The position numbers were made by a program, and so were the translations under genes. From assembly GCF_041296265.1 (NCBI RefSeq), contig NC_091695.1:13127001-13191000 (forward strand): a stretch of 64,000 nt of DNA. The letters are read 5' to 3'. This document shows, piece after piece, positions 1 to 12,337 of this stretch (position 1 is the stretch's first letter; every line of letters starts with the position of its first letter). The notes beneath the pieces were generated by a model. It saw only the letters and a program-made list of their open reading frames with translations. It made no database searches and was not told where the DNA came from. The DNA is from Equus caballus (lineage: Eukaryota > Chordata > Mammalia > Perissodactyla > Equidae).

Positions 1-1797
1 TCTAGTATTAGTCTTGTATTTTTCTTACTTGGTGATTTACTTATATTTATACATACATATACATATTTATATGCACCTTTGTTTCATTATATTTATTTAT
101 GTCTGCATTAAATGCTATCTCATACTATGGTGGAGTTCTTTGTGGTCTTAATGAGCAGGCAAACTTAAAAGAACATTGTGGAAGGAATATATGTATATGT
201 ATCATTTATCTTGCCAGTGTGGTGATTTGAAACATATTTTTTTCTATAGAGAATCTCTTTATCCAAAGAGGATGTTTATTAAAGTTCATTATATAAAACC
301 TATTTCAGTGATCTCACTTTCTCTCAATTTACTCAATTTCTTATACTAGCTAAGGTTCCTCCATGGCAAAATATACCTTATGTGTTATAAACAAGATAGT
401 ATATGCCAGTTATAATGAAAATGCACCTTGGGAGGAGCAAATAGGTTTTACATTTTATTAAATTTTTAAAAATATTTAAAGTAAGGTAGGAGATAAATTA
501 TCAAGAAGAACAGCATATTGACGTTTCAGCTGTAGTCATAGAGTTGGGTCATGTTGGGGGGCGGGGACACACTGGGGGCACTTACCTGGATAACATATTA
601 CTTCATCTATCCATCATCATGTCCATATAAAGAAGTTAAGTCACACAAAAAGAATTTATATATACGTATGTAAAGATACTCCATTTTGGGTAACATACTG
701 TCTTTACTTAAAAAGATAAAAACAAACACAAAATAACCTGTATGTACTTGATATTTGCGGGAAATTTCAAGATACCACAAATGTATTGAAACTTTTAATT
801 GTCACTTAGCTTCCAAAAACCTCAACAAAGAAACAGTTGATTTTATTTATGTGTATAAAGAGATTAAGAAAATTTACATCCTTTACTCCAAGTACTCCTT
901 TGTATGTACCACAAATATAGGTATAGCAAATACTATATCTACCTCTGTATATTTACCTATATGGAGACAAATACTTTCTACTATGATCTTTAATAGTTTC
1001 CTCATTTATACACCTCTGTGACATATCATTTGTATGTTAATTGTTTCATCCTGTACCACTTGTAGACATAACGGCTCTCATAGGCACATGTTTTAGAGTA
1101 GAGGCTCCAAAATGTTTCCACACATAATTGGAATTGGATTTTTAAAATTCTATTATGTAACTAACATATGTATTGTCATATATGATTGTAACTTGGTAAA
1201 TGTAATTACCCAATTGCTATTATATAAAAGACAGACACAAAAGTTTAACAAACAACTATAAACCTAATGCTTAAAGTTTTTACCATTTTTCATTTTTGTT
1301 TCCTTTATCTACATTTATATCTCTTTGTATATATATATCTATACATATATCAGTGTTTGCCACCTTGGCCCTATTGGCATTTTGGGTGGGATAATTCTTT
1401 GTTGTGGGGGGCAACCCTAAAATAGTAGGATAATTAGTAGCTTCGTTGGACTCTAACCATTTGATGCCACTAGCACCCCTCCTCCAAGTGTGACAACCAA
1501 AAAGCCCCCAAATATTAACACATTTTTTGGGGGGGGTCAAAATTTCCCCAACGGAAAACCACAAATCTCTCTCTACCTCCAAGTATATCTCTGTTTCTAA
1601 CTCTTGCTCCGTTTCTATTACTAAATATGTATGCTTTATTTGCAGGGGGTTGATTATTTTAATAGAGTCTAATTGGTAAATCTGAATTTATTCTACTTGT
1701 ACCAACTTTGTATACTAAAACTAATCAGATTATGCTTCATGAAAGCTGTTGACTGTGCCAATCTTTCTATCCTAAATAGCTTTTCTGATCAAGCTGG
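1..1797. other. Upstream flank of the OR8K gene, duplicate unit 1
   Basis: I see no coding exon here. From about position 80 to the OR start, the sequence aligns by eye with about 10,540-12,337 upstream of the second OR8K copy. Shared landmarks include 'gttgggtcatg' near 543 and 11,020 and 'gatactactgg/cataacgg...' type blocks before the start codon. The 88-residue open frame at 755-1,021 is not preserved in the paralogous stretch and is probably chance. A promoter and one or more 5' non-coding exons would be expected in or beyond this region for an OR gene, but I cannot place them. Confidence 0.6.
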
Positions 1798-2757
1798 ATG
1801 GAAAAACACAATCTATCAGTGCTGAATGAATTCATTCTTATGGGAATTACAGACCGTCCTGAGCTGCAGGCTCCATTATTTGTGCTCTTTCTCATGATCT
1901 ACGTGATCTCACTGGTGGGCAACTTGGGCCTGGTCATCCTCACCAAGATGGACTCCAGGCTACAAACACCCATGTACTTCTTTCTCAGATACCTGGCTTT
2001 TACTGATCTTGGTTATTCAACAACTGTGGGACCCAAAATGTTAGTAAATTTTGTTGTGGATCAAAACACAATCTCCTATTATTGTTGTGCAACACAGCTG
2101 GTTTTCTTCCTTTTCTTTATTATTAGTGAACTTTTTATTCTGTCAGCAATGTCCTGTGACCGTTATGTGGCCATCTGTAATCCTCTGCTCTACACTGTCA
2201 TCATGCCACAAAGGGTATGTCAGGTGCTGGTGGCAATCCCATATCTCTACAGCACATTTATTTCTCTTCTAATCACCACAAACATTTTTAATTTATCCTT
2301 CTGTGGCTACAATATCATCCATCATTTCTACTGTGATGACCCGCCTTTGTTATCTTTGCTCTGCTCGAACACACATGAAATTGAATTAATTATTCTGATT
2401 TTCTCAGCTTTTAATTTGATTTTATCTCTTCTGATAGTTTTTTTGTCTTACCTGCTCATCCTTGTAGCTATTCTCAGGATGAACTCTGCTGAGGGTAGAT
2501 GCAAGGCCTTTTCTACCTGTGGATCCCACCTGACAGTGGTCACAGTGTTCTATGGGACATTGATATTTATGTATGTGAAACCCAAGTCTAGTCATTCATT
2601 TGATACTGAGAAGGTGGTTTCCATATTTTACACCCTGGTTATCCCCATGTTGAATCCCTTGATCTATAGCTTGAGGAACAAAGATGTAAAATATGCAGTA
2701 CAAACGATATGGAAAAACTATGCAATATATTTTCCCAAGGTTCACTTTCCAATATGA
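1798..2757 (+). CDS. OR8K3-like: Olfactory receptor, OR8K3-like, intact
   Basis: This is a seven-transmembrane odorant receptor of class II, family 8, subfamily K. It would couple odorant binding to G-olf in the cilia of olfactory neurons. The single coding exon gives 319 residues, the usual OR length. The ATG is the one the family uses (MEKHN; human OR8K3 starts MEQHN), and it creates an N-glycosylation site N5-L-S. Motifs seen are GN at 41-42 in TM1, PMYFFLR at 58-64, the conserved Cys97, [15 protein letters not shown] from 118, KAFSTC at 236-241 and [12 protein letters not shown] at 282-293. The Tyr of the usual MAYDRY is Cys120 here, which is unusual. The closest sequences in the window are the two broken copies near 12.3 kb and 33.0 kb. 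An AATAAA at 2,885 could be the poly(A) signal. The OR8K assignment is from recalled human sequence and is strong; one-to-one orthology is less sure. Confidence 0.93.
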   Translation: MEKHNLSVLNEFILMGITDRPELQAPLFVLFLMIYVISLVGNLGLVILTKMDSRLQTPMYFFLRYLAFTDLGYSTTVGPKMLVNFVVDQNTISYYCCATQLVFFLFFIISELFILSAMSCDRYVAICNPLLYTVIMPQRVCQVLVAIPYLYSTFISLLITTNIFNLSFCGYNIIHHFYCDDPPLLSLLCSNTHEIELIILIFSAFNLILSLLIVFLSYLLILVAILRMNSAEGRCKAFSTCGSHLTVVTVFYGTLIFMYVKPKSSHSFDTEKVVSIFYTLVIPMLNPLIYSLRNKDVKYAVQTIWKNYAIYFPKVHFPI

Positions 2758-5439
2758 TTCCTATAAACCTGGTTAGGGACATCCCTTCAGAGAGAAAAGA
2801 AAACACAGATATGGTCATCCTATATTTAGAAAATGCTTTCTATGTGCCAGTCACTCTTCTAAGTGATGTATATACATTCATGAAAATAAAAAACACATAA
2901 ACCCTTGCCATCTCTGAGAGGAAGAGAGGAAGTATAAGCATAATAATTAAGTAAATTTTATAGTACAGTAGCACGGATTAGGGACTATAGACAATAAGAT
3001 CAGGTAAGGATAGTGGCTATGCTGTGTGGGAGTGAAGAAGAATGGTGGATACAGAAAGGGAGTTCAAATGACTCTTTTATTCTCACAAACTTTAGAATAA
3101 ACTTTCAAGTTTCTATGTGTGTTTGTGAATGTGTGTGTGTCTTTGTGTAAGCACATTTCTCTGTTTTAGTCATTATACTGTTCTGTGAGGTATGTTAAGA
3201 TCAAACTTGATTGTACTTTCAAGAAGGCTCATTGTATGTGAGCATTTGAAGTCAAGAGTCAGCTCAATTTCCTCAGATGCCCCTTTTCCATGTGGGGATC
3301 ATAGGGTCCTATTCTTTCCCCATCGGGGCCATTATTTCACATATGGGCCCTAGAGAGTCTATCAACTCAATACTGCTGGCATTTCAGCAACTCAGAAGAT
3401 CCAAATCAAACTAATTTTGTCTAAATCACTCCAATTTTCTGTAAGAATGGATATATCAATTAAGATAAATATCTTGAGGTCTCTCATGGAGCTTCTATTT
3501 TTTTTTTTTTTTACTTTTGTTCTATCACTTTGATCTTGATCCTTAAATGCCTGTTTTCGTGTCATGGATTGTTGTTTTTCCTTATTTCTCTGAAAAACAA
3601 AAATAATTCTTCTTTAAAAGTCATGTTTTTGTTGCTGCTATGTATTTGCATAGGAGTTCTACCTTGATGAATTAAGTTTGTTGCCTCTCATGTTGCCGAT
3701 TTTCCTCAAATTTGGTTCCTATGACTGTGTCGTATACTTTTTATCAGGCTCCATTGTTTCACAGCAGTGATTTGATAATTCCTCTTTTAAGAAGTGAAAA
3801 GTGATTGTGTCATGAATTGGTCTATGCCATATTTCTGGTGAAAGTATAGCATGATATGAACAATTTATATACATATTATGTCTTCTGGACAAACTTTCTC
3901 TAAACCCTCCCTAAATTCTTCCATTTTTTTGTTTAATTTTAGTATTTGTAACATTAATTGGACTTTATTTACATGATAGAGGGACTGGACATTATTCTTA
4001 GTCCACCATCATGGAATATAATATTTCATTTAGCTGTTCAAATTTGAAACATAAATCAGTGGAATAAAATAAATTATACATATATTGTCATTTGAAGATT
4101 AATAGTACTAAAAAGTTTATACAGTTTATTTTTTAATTATTATGAAGAAATCATATACCTAGGTATATGAACTATGCATATATAAATATAAGAAATTACT
4201 TGTTTCCTAGAAAACGTATTTTGAGTACGCTAAGAGTGAAATGTTAATACTAGTTGTTGTTGGGTACTGATACTATCAGAAAGGTTAATTAATATTTACT
4301 GCTTATATGTTTTCTGCAAAATTTATTCAGTGAATAATTATGATTTTTATAACAGAAGAAAGTAAAGGACTCATATCTTGATTTCAACAAACAAACTGTC
4401 AGTAAAAATAACCCAATATACAAATTGTAAAATTAATCTTGGTCTGCCTTTTGATAGTCCCACAAATAATATACCAAAAAGAGAACAAAATGTGTTGATA
4501 ATTACAAATGTTGATAATATATTTCATTCATTTTAAAAGTTACTCTCTATTTCATTATTAAGTAGCCATATGAGTTTTTTCAAGAAGTTTTTGTTATTTT
4601 TCCATAGAATAAAAAAATTCAAGAAATGAGAGATTAGTATTTAACAAATATTTGATAAAATGTTTTGAAGATTATTAAAATTTAGTGCATAATACAATAC
4701 TGATTTTAAAAGATCAACAAAAATTAGAATAAGAAAAATACAAAAGAAACTTAAGCTGACACTAAAATTTTCTATGAAAAAAATACTCTGTGCTTCAGGT
4801 GAGGATGATACTTAACAGGAGTATTATATATGTGTGTGTATATATATGTGTATATTAATCTGCATGGACAGTATGAAAAACACTATAAAAATCTGAAAAT
4901 GAAGATGATCTCATACAGTAAATCTGTGTTCAAATTAACACTCCTCCACCCCAAGATCCGTTAAGTGACTTGACTAGGGAACTCTGCATAATGTTTAGGG
5001 AAAAAGAAGTAACCAGTTATCTACATATTCTTCAGAAAACTAAAGAGGAGGTGTATTCTCCACCTTTACAATTAGAGCTTTGCCCTGATATAAAAAGCAG
5101 ACAAAAGTATTGTAAGAAAAGAAAGCAACATAACAATATCTGTCTTGAACATATAATCAAAAATCTAAACTGAATTTTAGCAAACTGAATCTAGCATTAA
5201 CTAAAAACAATAATGCACAATGGTTCTTTTATCCAGATATATATGGTGGGTTTAACATTCAAAATAATGCTATAGATAGATAGAAAGATAGATAGATAGA
5301 TAGATGATAGATAGATAGAGCTTAAAAATACCCTAAGAATAATGAATTACTTAGGTACAAGCTAAGAGAACACATAAATCACCCAAGTATAATGGATTAT
5401 TTATTTAGAAAATTTTAAAAATGTATAATATCTGTATAC
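2758..5439. other. 3' flank of OR8K unit 1, non-coding
   Basis: There is no gene here. The stretch aligns by eye with 13,090-15,626 and, after the nested L1s, with 29,313-29,760 in unit 2. One example is the 'gtaaattttatagtacagtag' block near 2,950 matching the block near 13,325. Around 4,776-4,790 it gives the pre-insertion state of the site where unit 2 received an L1. A short TA/TG-rich tract lies at about 4,828-4,853. Confidence 0.6.
5274..5318. repeat. (GATA)n microsatellite
   Basis: Imperfect GATA/ATAG tetranucleotide repeats, about eleven units with one GAAA and one GATGATA interruption. Likely polymorphic in length. The paralogous place in unit 2 (about 29,750) does not show it. Confidence 0.9.
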
Positions 5440-7065
5440 TAAAAATGTAAATGTTGACTAAAGAAATCAAAGAAGATCTGAATGAATATGCAGACATAAT
5501 TTCAGAGATTAGAAGACTAAATATAATAAAGATATCAGTTCTTCCAAAATTGATCTATAGGTTTAATCCCAACCCAATAAAAATCTCAGCAAGATACTTT
5601 GTAGATATTGATGAATTTATATTAAAATTTATGTGAAAAGCCAAGAAACTAGCATAGGCAAAATTCGTTTAAAATTTTAGAATAATAAAATAGGAAATAT
5701 CCTACATCATGTTGTCTTACGATATATTTACAGTAATCAAGACTGTGCGATATTGGTGGAGAGATGGACACATAAATTAATTGAAGACATTCAAGAACTC
5801 AGAAATATACCTCACAAAAGTCTAATTAATCCTTCTTGAATGTAAAAAGTTAATTCAAAAAAGAATAACCTTTTTAAAAATGGTGATGGACTAATTGGAC
5901 ATCCATAGGAATAACAAATAAATAATTTTAACATAAACCTCATGCAATTCAAACTAATTCAAAATAGAAAAAATGTAAAACATAAAACTATAAAATATTT
6001 AAACAAGAACATAGGGGAGAATCTATACCTAGAACCTAGAGCTAGTGAAGAGTTTATAGACATGATACCAAAGCACAGTCTGTAAAAGTAAACATGGATA
6101 AGTTGGACTACCTCAGATTTTTAAAAACCTATGAGCCACACTCGTGGACATTCACCCTAGAGAAATGAAAACTTATGTTCAGAGAATCACCTTTATGAAG
6201 ATGATTATAAGAAGCTATATTTATAATAGTTGAAAACTGGAAACAACACAAATGTCTTCTAGTGGGTGAATGCTTGAACAAACTGTATCCTCAATATCAT
6301 GAAATACTACATAAAAATAACAAGAGAACAAACAATTGTTACATACAAAAGTGTGGATGGACCTCAAGAGTATTGTGTTGAGTAAAAACACCCAATCACA
6401 AAAGGTTACAAATAGCATTTCCTTACAAATGGTATTTTTTTCACAGAACATTCTTCAAAAGATAAAATTATAGTGACGGAAAACAGATTAGTGGTTGACT
6501 AAAGGCCAGGGAATGAGGGAAGGGAAGGGGTCATGACTATAAAGGAAGGGCATAAGGGACTTCTGTTGATGGACTGAGTCTGTATGATCACTGTTGTAGT
6601 GATTACACAAATGCATGCATATGATAAAATTGCATAGAACTATATATACAAAAACACACAAATGAATGCATGCAAAAATGGTGAAATCTTAATGAAGTTA
6701 GTGGATTGTACTAATGTTAATTTCATGGTTGTGATATTGTACTGTATTTATTCAAGTTGTTATCATTGGGGAAACGAAATGGGACACAGGAACTCTCTGT
6801 GCTCTTTTTTGCAACTTATGGTAATTCCACGTTACTTCAAAATAAAAGTAAAATTGCAAATTCTAAGGCTGTTTGGGCTACTGTGAGGCAAGAAGCAGAG
6901 TGGAATTATTATGTAGATATTAAGAAATTTTAGGAGTGATGGATATGCTCATTATCTAATTGCTTTAATGGTTTCTTGGATGCACATATATTTCAAAACT
7001 TATCAAATTTACACTTTATGTATTTTCAGTTTGTTACTATCAATGATGTTACAATAAAATGCTTT
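5440..7065 (+). mobile_element. Old L1 (L1M-type) fragment, ORF2 end and 3' UTR
   Basis: Translation of 5,451-5,636 resembles the late ORF2 region of L1 (KEIKEDLNEY...RRLNIIKISVLPKLIYRFN), which continues as decayed L1-like DNA. About 6,900-7,063 matches the typical L1 3' end, 'gagtgatggatatgctcatt...' and 'caaatttacactttatgtat', closing with 'aataaaat'. It is truncated at the 5' end and heavily diverged, so it is probably an old eutherian insertion. Confidence 0.7.
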
Positions 7066-8116
7066 ATTTAATCTATAAATATACCAAGAATCAAACAAAA
7101 CCAAATGCAAAATTTGATAATAGAAACACACATCTTACAATAATAATTAACAGGAAGGAACATAATTTAGGCTCTTGTCATAGATGTGAAGATCCAGGAG
7201 ACCTCATATATTTCCTGGTGGAAGAGTGTACCGGTACAATCAATATGAAAAATTGAACAAAATTAACTGGCATATTATATTTTCTCTTACAAAGAGATCT
7301 CACTACTATATGTGTGTACAAATGTGGGTTATGTATAGATGTAAATGATGTATCTATATCCACAGGCACATGCACAGAGGCAGATACGTGATGTGTATGT
7401 CACAGAAAATTTGTTCGTGACATATAAAAGTGTCAAGCTTGACATTTTGTTGGAATGTGTGTTGTAGTAGTGTTAGTGATAGCTGAGGTTGGAGAAAACC
7501 AAATAATCCACCTGTAAAGACTATGTCCATACATTTTTTTATATATTTTTGACTGCAAGGAAGAAGGAAGCAAAACAAGTCCAATATGGATATATAACAA
7601 ATAATTAAAGTGAATTAAACTCAACAAGATAATTTACAGCTCAATAACATATATGCATAGCAAAACATATCCACACAAAATGTTACATTCTTGAGCAATG
7701 TATTGACTATGCAGGACTTATATCAAGCACAGTAAAATATGTGTCAAAGTAGACAAGATGAATAAGAGTGGGTATTGGACATGATGTAAGAACAAGAATT
7801 ATTAAAATGTAATGAAGGCAAATGTAATGAAAGAGAAGTCCTAAACAGACAGATGATGATGACTCATTATGAAATGAGAATGAGAAATAGGAGTAACTAA
7901 TTCCTCTCTGTATGGATAACAAAGAAAAAACATGAATAAAAGATCTTACATGTACAGAACTTATTATTATTCTCGGTTCATTTAAATATTTTAAATAATG
8001 CAATAGGACAGTGATTAAACATGTCTCCTTTGTGTCATCCACTTGAGGAGACCAATTAAGAACTAGAAGAATACTGACAGGCTTGTTGTATAGACATACT
8101 AATCTAGATCCCTATT
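7066..8116. other. Non-coding duplicated flank, no gene seen
   Basis: No coding signal or recognised repeat. About 7,700-8,100 aligns by eye with 31,480-31,830 of unit 2, sharing for example 'gaggagacc' after the 'tgattaaacatgtctcc' / 'gtgtttaaacatttctac' block. It is therefore part of the 10-kb duplicated unit. Confidence 0.5.
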
Positions 8117-8530
8117 TGCTTGTATTGGTGAAGGTACTCCAGAGAAACAGAATGAATAGGGAATTTCTATCTAGAGAGATAAATTTTAAGAAATGGTATA
8201 ATGTAATTACAGGGGGTAGTAAGGCAGAAACCTGTGGGGCAGGCTGCAGACTGAAAGTGTTGACGTTGCAATCTTGAGTAGAAAGGTGGGAAATTGAAGC
8301 AGAATTTCTATGGTGCAGCTCGGAGGAAGAGTTCCTTCTTTTTCAGGGGACCTCAGTCTTTGCTATTGAATGGATGAGGCCACCTCCACCTTCTGGACAG
8401 GAATCAGCTATACTCAAAGTCTACTGATTTAAAAGTTAATCACATCTAAAAAATATCTTAACAGCAACATCTAGACTGGTGTTTGACAAAACAACTGACA
8501 CCAAGCCTAGCCACGTGGACGCGAAAATTA
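8117..8530 (+). repeat. Interspersed repeat, family not determined
   Basis: The stretch begins 'ctccagagaaacagaatgaa' and ends near 'gcgaaaattaatcatcaa'. I recognise the start ('ccagagaaacagaaccaata') and end ('cacataaaattaaccatca') as those of a common mammalian interspersed repeat, but I cannot name the family with certainty. It is absent from the matching place in unit 2 (about 31,850), so it either entered unit 1 after the duplication or was lost from unit 2. Confidence 0.5.
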
Positions 8531-9276
8531 ATCATCAAAGTAGGGGAAAAAGCTAATCAAGAGTAAAAGATAGGAATGTAATATGTAAGTAAACAAATAA
8601 ATTTAACTCACTTTGCTGGTAAATGCAAATTGTTCTGTACTATTAATAACCACACCCCCTCCAGTGAATTCTGTTAAGCTTTCAAATGCTTCAGGGACAT
8701 TCATGAAATTGCTTAGCATCTCCTCAGGGAGAGTCTCAGAAGGCGAAAAGGAATCCATAAATTGCCCTCACTGCACCACGTTCTGAAGTACAAAGGGGAA
8801 CAAAGACAGAGGTTTAATGGCAGGCAAAAGAATATTTCATGTGATGCTGTATTATACCAATATTCAAATAGTTTGGATGACATTTGTAAGATAGCCCTTT
8901 TATACTACAGCACAGCATAGCAAAATATTAGGATTTATGATTCACTTTTGTGTATATTCTGCTACTGACAATGCCTGAGCAGAATAGGACTGCTCTCCTT
9001 TTTCTTCAGATTAATTCTTCAAAAATGTTTTCACAAACACTAATGAATAAGCATCTTTGAAATGTCAGTGCCACTTTTCTTATGTAACAGTTATGTTTTA
9101 TATAAAAACTTAACCATGTGAATAATAAAGGACAAAACTCAGAGACAATAAAGCCTAACTAAAGAGTCAAGAATAAAAAATAAAAATGTAATTATGAAGC
9201 TGCAGGTATTCAGTTTCTAGTTTGATGTTCTTCCAAATCCTTAGTCGTTTAGTGAGTCTAGGCTCTTTGCATTTGC
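8531..9276. other. Non-coding duplicated flank
   Basis: No gene seen. It aligns by eye with 31,870-32,650 in unit 2, for example 'agctgcaggtattcagt' at about 9,198 and 32,572. Confidence 0.5.
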
Positions 9277-9480
9277 TTATCGAACACATAGTAAAAATTA
9301 ATGACCATAGGGGAAGGGGGGAGGGGGGAAGGCAAAAGGGGTGATTAGGCTCACACGTGAAGGATGGACTATAATTAGTTTTCAGGTGGTGAGCATGGTG
9401 TAATCTACACAGAATTCGGAACATATTATGATGCACATCCAACAATAAATAAATTAATTAATTTAAAAACAAAGAAAAGA
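9277..9480 (+). mobile_element. Short 5'-truncated L1 3' end
   Basis: A G-rich tract 'ggggaaggggggaggggg' is followed by 'gtgattaggctcacacgtga', 'gtgagcatggtgtaatctac' and an A-rich tail. The same 3' UTR, in reverse, lies at 37,222-37,781. The paralogous place in unit 2 (about 32,640) lacks it, so it inserted into unit 1 after the tandem duplication. Confidence 0.75.
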
Positions 9481-10130
9481 ATCAATGAATACTTAAATCA
9501 GTGTATAAATGTGAATTTTTTTCTGAAATTTTGATGAGCAAAATGGGGGTTTCTGCCTTCCATTCTGGTGAAAAACAATTTTTGGAGGTCAGGAGACTTT
9601 TAAGCACCCACTCTTATGGTGATGGTATAATGTTCAGCATGTCAGTTTCTGATTGAATCTGACAGAAAGCAGATAAAATTTTCTCAGATTATAGCTTTAA
9701 ATACAATACACTGACAACACAGAGAGTAAACAATGAAAAAGTAATTTGATACTTTCCATAGAACTCTAAACCTGGTGAGAGAAAGCCCTTCTATCCTTCC
9801 TCATCTTAGAGGAAATCAACTCCTAGCAATATAATTTGTTTCCTTTATCTTTTCGTCATTGCACCTAAACAAAATTTATATTGCTTCTTATTCTATCAAT
9901 TTAAAATATTTTTTCTTAGCAACAGTTTAGTGTTTCTGACATAAGAAAGGTATGTGTATGGGGATAGGATAGGCTATCGAAAACTCACAACTTTATAACA
10001 ATGTTTTTGTGAGAAAGTGTGGATTTCTTGTAAACACATTTACAACTTAGTGTTATAAATATCGTACTTTTCTATTTGCTATATTAGTGCTCACTCAGAG
10101 ACCCCTGACACTGCTGTTTTCCTTGTAAAC
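9481..10130. other. End of unit 1 and unit boundary
   Basis: From 9,480 to about 9,835 the sequence matches 32,700-33,010, directly upstream of the third OR8K copy, including 'ctgacagaaagcag' at 9,659 and 32,849. After about 9,840 the match is lost. The boundary of the 10-kb duplicated unit therefore lies between about 9,840 and 10,450. No gene seen. Confidence 0.6.
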
Positions 10131-10142
10131 AGGATCAATTCT

Positions 10143-10387
10143 TTTCTTTTTTCAAGGAAGATTAGTCCTGAGCTAATATCTGCCACCAATCATCCCGTTT
10201 TTTGCTGAGGAAGATTGGCCCTGAGCTATGATCCGTGCCTATCTTCCTCTGTTTTATATGCAGGATGCCTGCCAAAGCATGGCTTGATAAGCTGTGCGTC
10301 TGTCGGCACCCAGGACCCAAACTGGCAAACCCTGTGCCACTGAAGTGGAACTCGCAAATTTAACTGCTGCACCATCAGGTTGGTCCC
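10143..10387 (-). mobile_element. ERE SINE (tRNA-derived), minus strand
   Basis: Equine repetitive element in reverse: T-rich left end, 'gaagattggccctgagct' and 'atcttcctctgttttatatg' body, and the tRNA-like head at the right ending 'ggttggtccc'. It is flanked by a target-site duplication, 'aggatcaattct', at 10,131-10,142 and 10,388-10,399. The promoter boxes are diverged. Confidence 0.9.
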
Positions 10388-10459
10388 AGGATCAATTCTA
10401 TTTCTTTCTCTTTTTAAAGGAAGCATTGATACCCACAATTTTTTAAACCAGTAATTCTT

Positions 10460-12337
10460 TTACTCTAGCCAACCTTCCTTATACTATTGTGGTATTTTTT
10501 TAATTAGTGGTTTATTAGAAATTTTAATACATATTTTTTGTTTCATTATACATATATTTCTCTGTGTTAATGCATATATCATAATATGGAGCAGTTCTTG
10601 GTGGCAGATGGAGTTAACACAATTCCCAGAATCTGCATACATATATCTATATCTATGTATCAAATTGTGTATTTTATCAGTATGCAGCAGGGTAATATTG
10701 TAACCTTAAAATATTTTTTTCTTTATGTAGAGGATCCTTTATCCAAAGGGAATTTTCATGAAACTTCATATATAAAACCAATTTCAATGGCCTCACTTCC
10801 TTCAGTTTGCTGAATTTCCTCCTACTATCCTATATTCACCCAAGAGAATATATATCTGATGTGTTACAAACAACTTAGTATATGTCAGTTATAATGAAAA
10901 TGTACCTTGGGAGGAAGCTATATTTTGGTTTTAGTAAATTTTTGTTAATATTTTAAGTGAAGTAAAAATAAGTTATCCAAAACAACAAAACATTGATGGT
11001 ACAATTCTTGTCATAGAGTTGGGTCATGGTGGGGGATGCACTGGGGACAGTTATCTGGCTAACACACTATGCCATCCATGCATCATCATGCCCCTCGCAA
11101 AGAAGTTGAGAGACACAGACAGAACTCATGCATACATATGTAAAGATAAGCCATTTCAGACAACATATTGTGTCCACTTAAAAAATAATTAAACACAGAA
11201 GAAAACCCCACTATACAGCTGATATTTTAGGGATATTTCCAGGTACCATAAACACATTGCAACATTTAATTCTCATTTGTCTTTCCCAAGAACCCTGCAC
11301 TAAAGAGTTGATTTTGCTGATATAGAAAAACAGAGTAAGATAATTTACATTATTTGCTCAAAGTACTCCTTTGTGGATACTACAACTGTAGATGTAGTAA
11401 AGACTCTATCCACCTATATGTATATTTCCTGGGATATTTCCCTCATAAAGATGAATAATCTCTACTATGATCTGTTAGAGTTTCCTGCTTATTCACCTAG
11501 GTCCTGTATCAGTCAAATGTGTTATTTGCTTCATCCCGTACCACCTGTAGGCATAAGAGTGTGAAAGGACTATGGCTTACAATAGACTCTTTTAAATGTC
11601 TCTACAGATTACTGGAATTTGGATGTTAAAATTGTTACTATGTAATTAATATGTATTTTATCATGTGATTGTAATTTGGTATGAGTAATTATGTAATTGT
11701 CATTATACAAATGACAAACATAAAGGCTTGATAATCATCTATGCACCTAACATCTCGAGTTTTTACCTTTTTTTCACTTTTGCTTCCTATATCTATTTCC
11801 ATAATTATACCTACATCTGTATCAATATCTATAGCTATATCTTTATATATCTATCTCTATATCAATATCTATATCTATCTATCTATCTATCTATAGAAGT
11901 GTTTGCCAATGTTGACCCTATTGAAATTTTGGGCTGGATAGGTCTTTTTTTGTGGAGAGACAGTTTTATTATAGTAGGATAATTAGCAGCATAACTGGGT
12001 TCTAAACATGATATGTCAGAACCACCCTCACTCCAGTTGTGAAAACCAAAATAACTCTAAATATTGTCAAATGTTCTTTGGAGGATAAATCTTCCACAAT
12101 TGAAAAACACTGATCTATCTCCATTGCCAATCCTATCTCTATCAGTGTTCCTATCTCACTCTATGTAGACATGTTTTATTGTGGGAGATGGGTTTATTAT
12201 AAAATATGCTGATGGGAGACTTGGATTTATCTTATTTAAACTAGCTTTGTATAATAAGACAATACCAGATTATACCGCATGAAAGGTATTTACTATGCTG
12301 ATGTCACTTTTCAGCATGGGTTTTCCAATAAATCCAG
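10460..12337. repeat. Upstream flank of duplicated OR8K unit 2
   Basis: Start of the second copy of the ~10-kb tandem unit, aligning with about 20-1,797. A (TATC)n tract lies inside it. No coding exon is seen; short open frames at 10,586 and 11,373 have no counterpart in unit 1 and look like chance. Confidence 0.65.
11815..11896. repeat. (TATC)n microsatellite
   Basis: An imperfect 'tatatctatctctatatcaa' tract passes into six or more perfect ATCT units. A shorter, degenerate version is at about 1,315-1,352 in unit 1, so the seed was present before the duplication and expanded in this copy. Confidence 0.85.

Noticed and set aside
755-1021. 88-codon open frame upstream of the intact OR8K
   Set aside because: The aligned stretch in unit 2 (about 11,230-11,500) does not keep the frame, and no domain is seen.
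5274-5318. Regularly spaced short repeats as a CRISPR-like array
   Set aside because: Simple (GATA)n microsatellite in mammalian DNA; no spacers.
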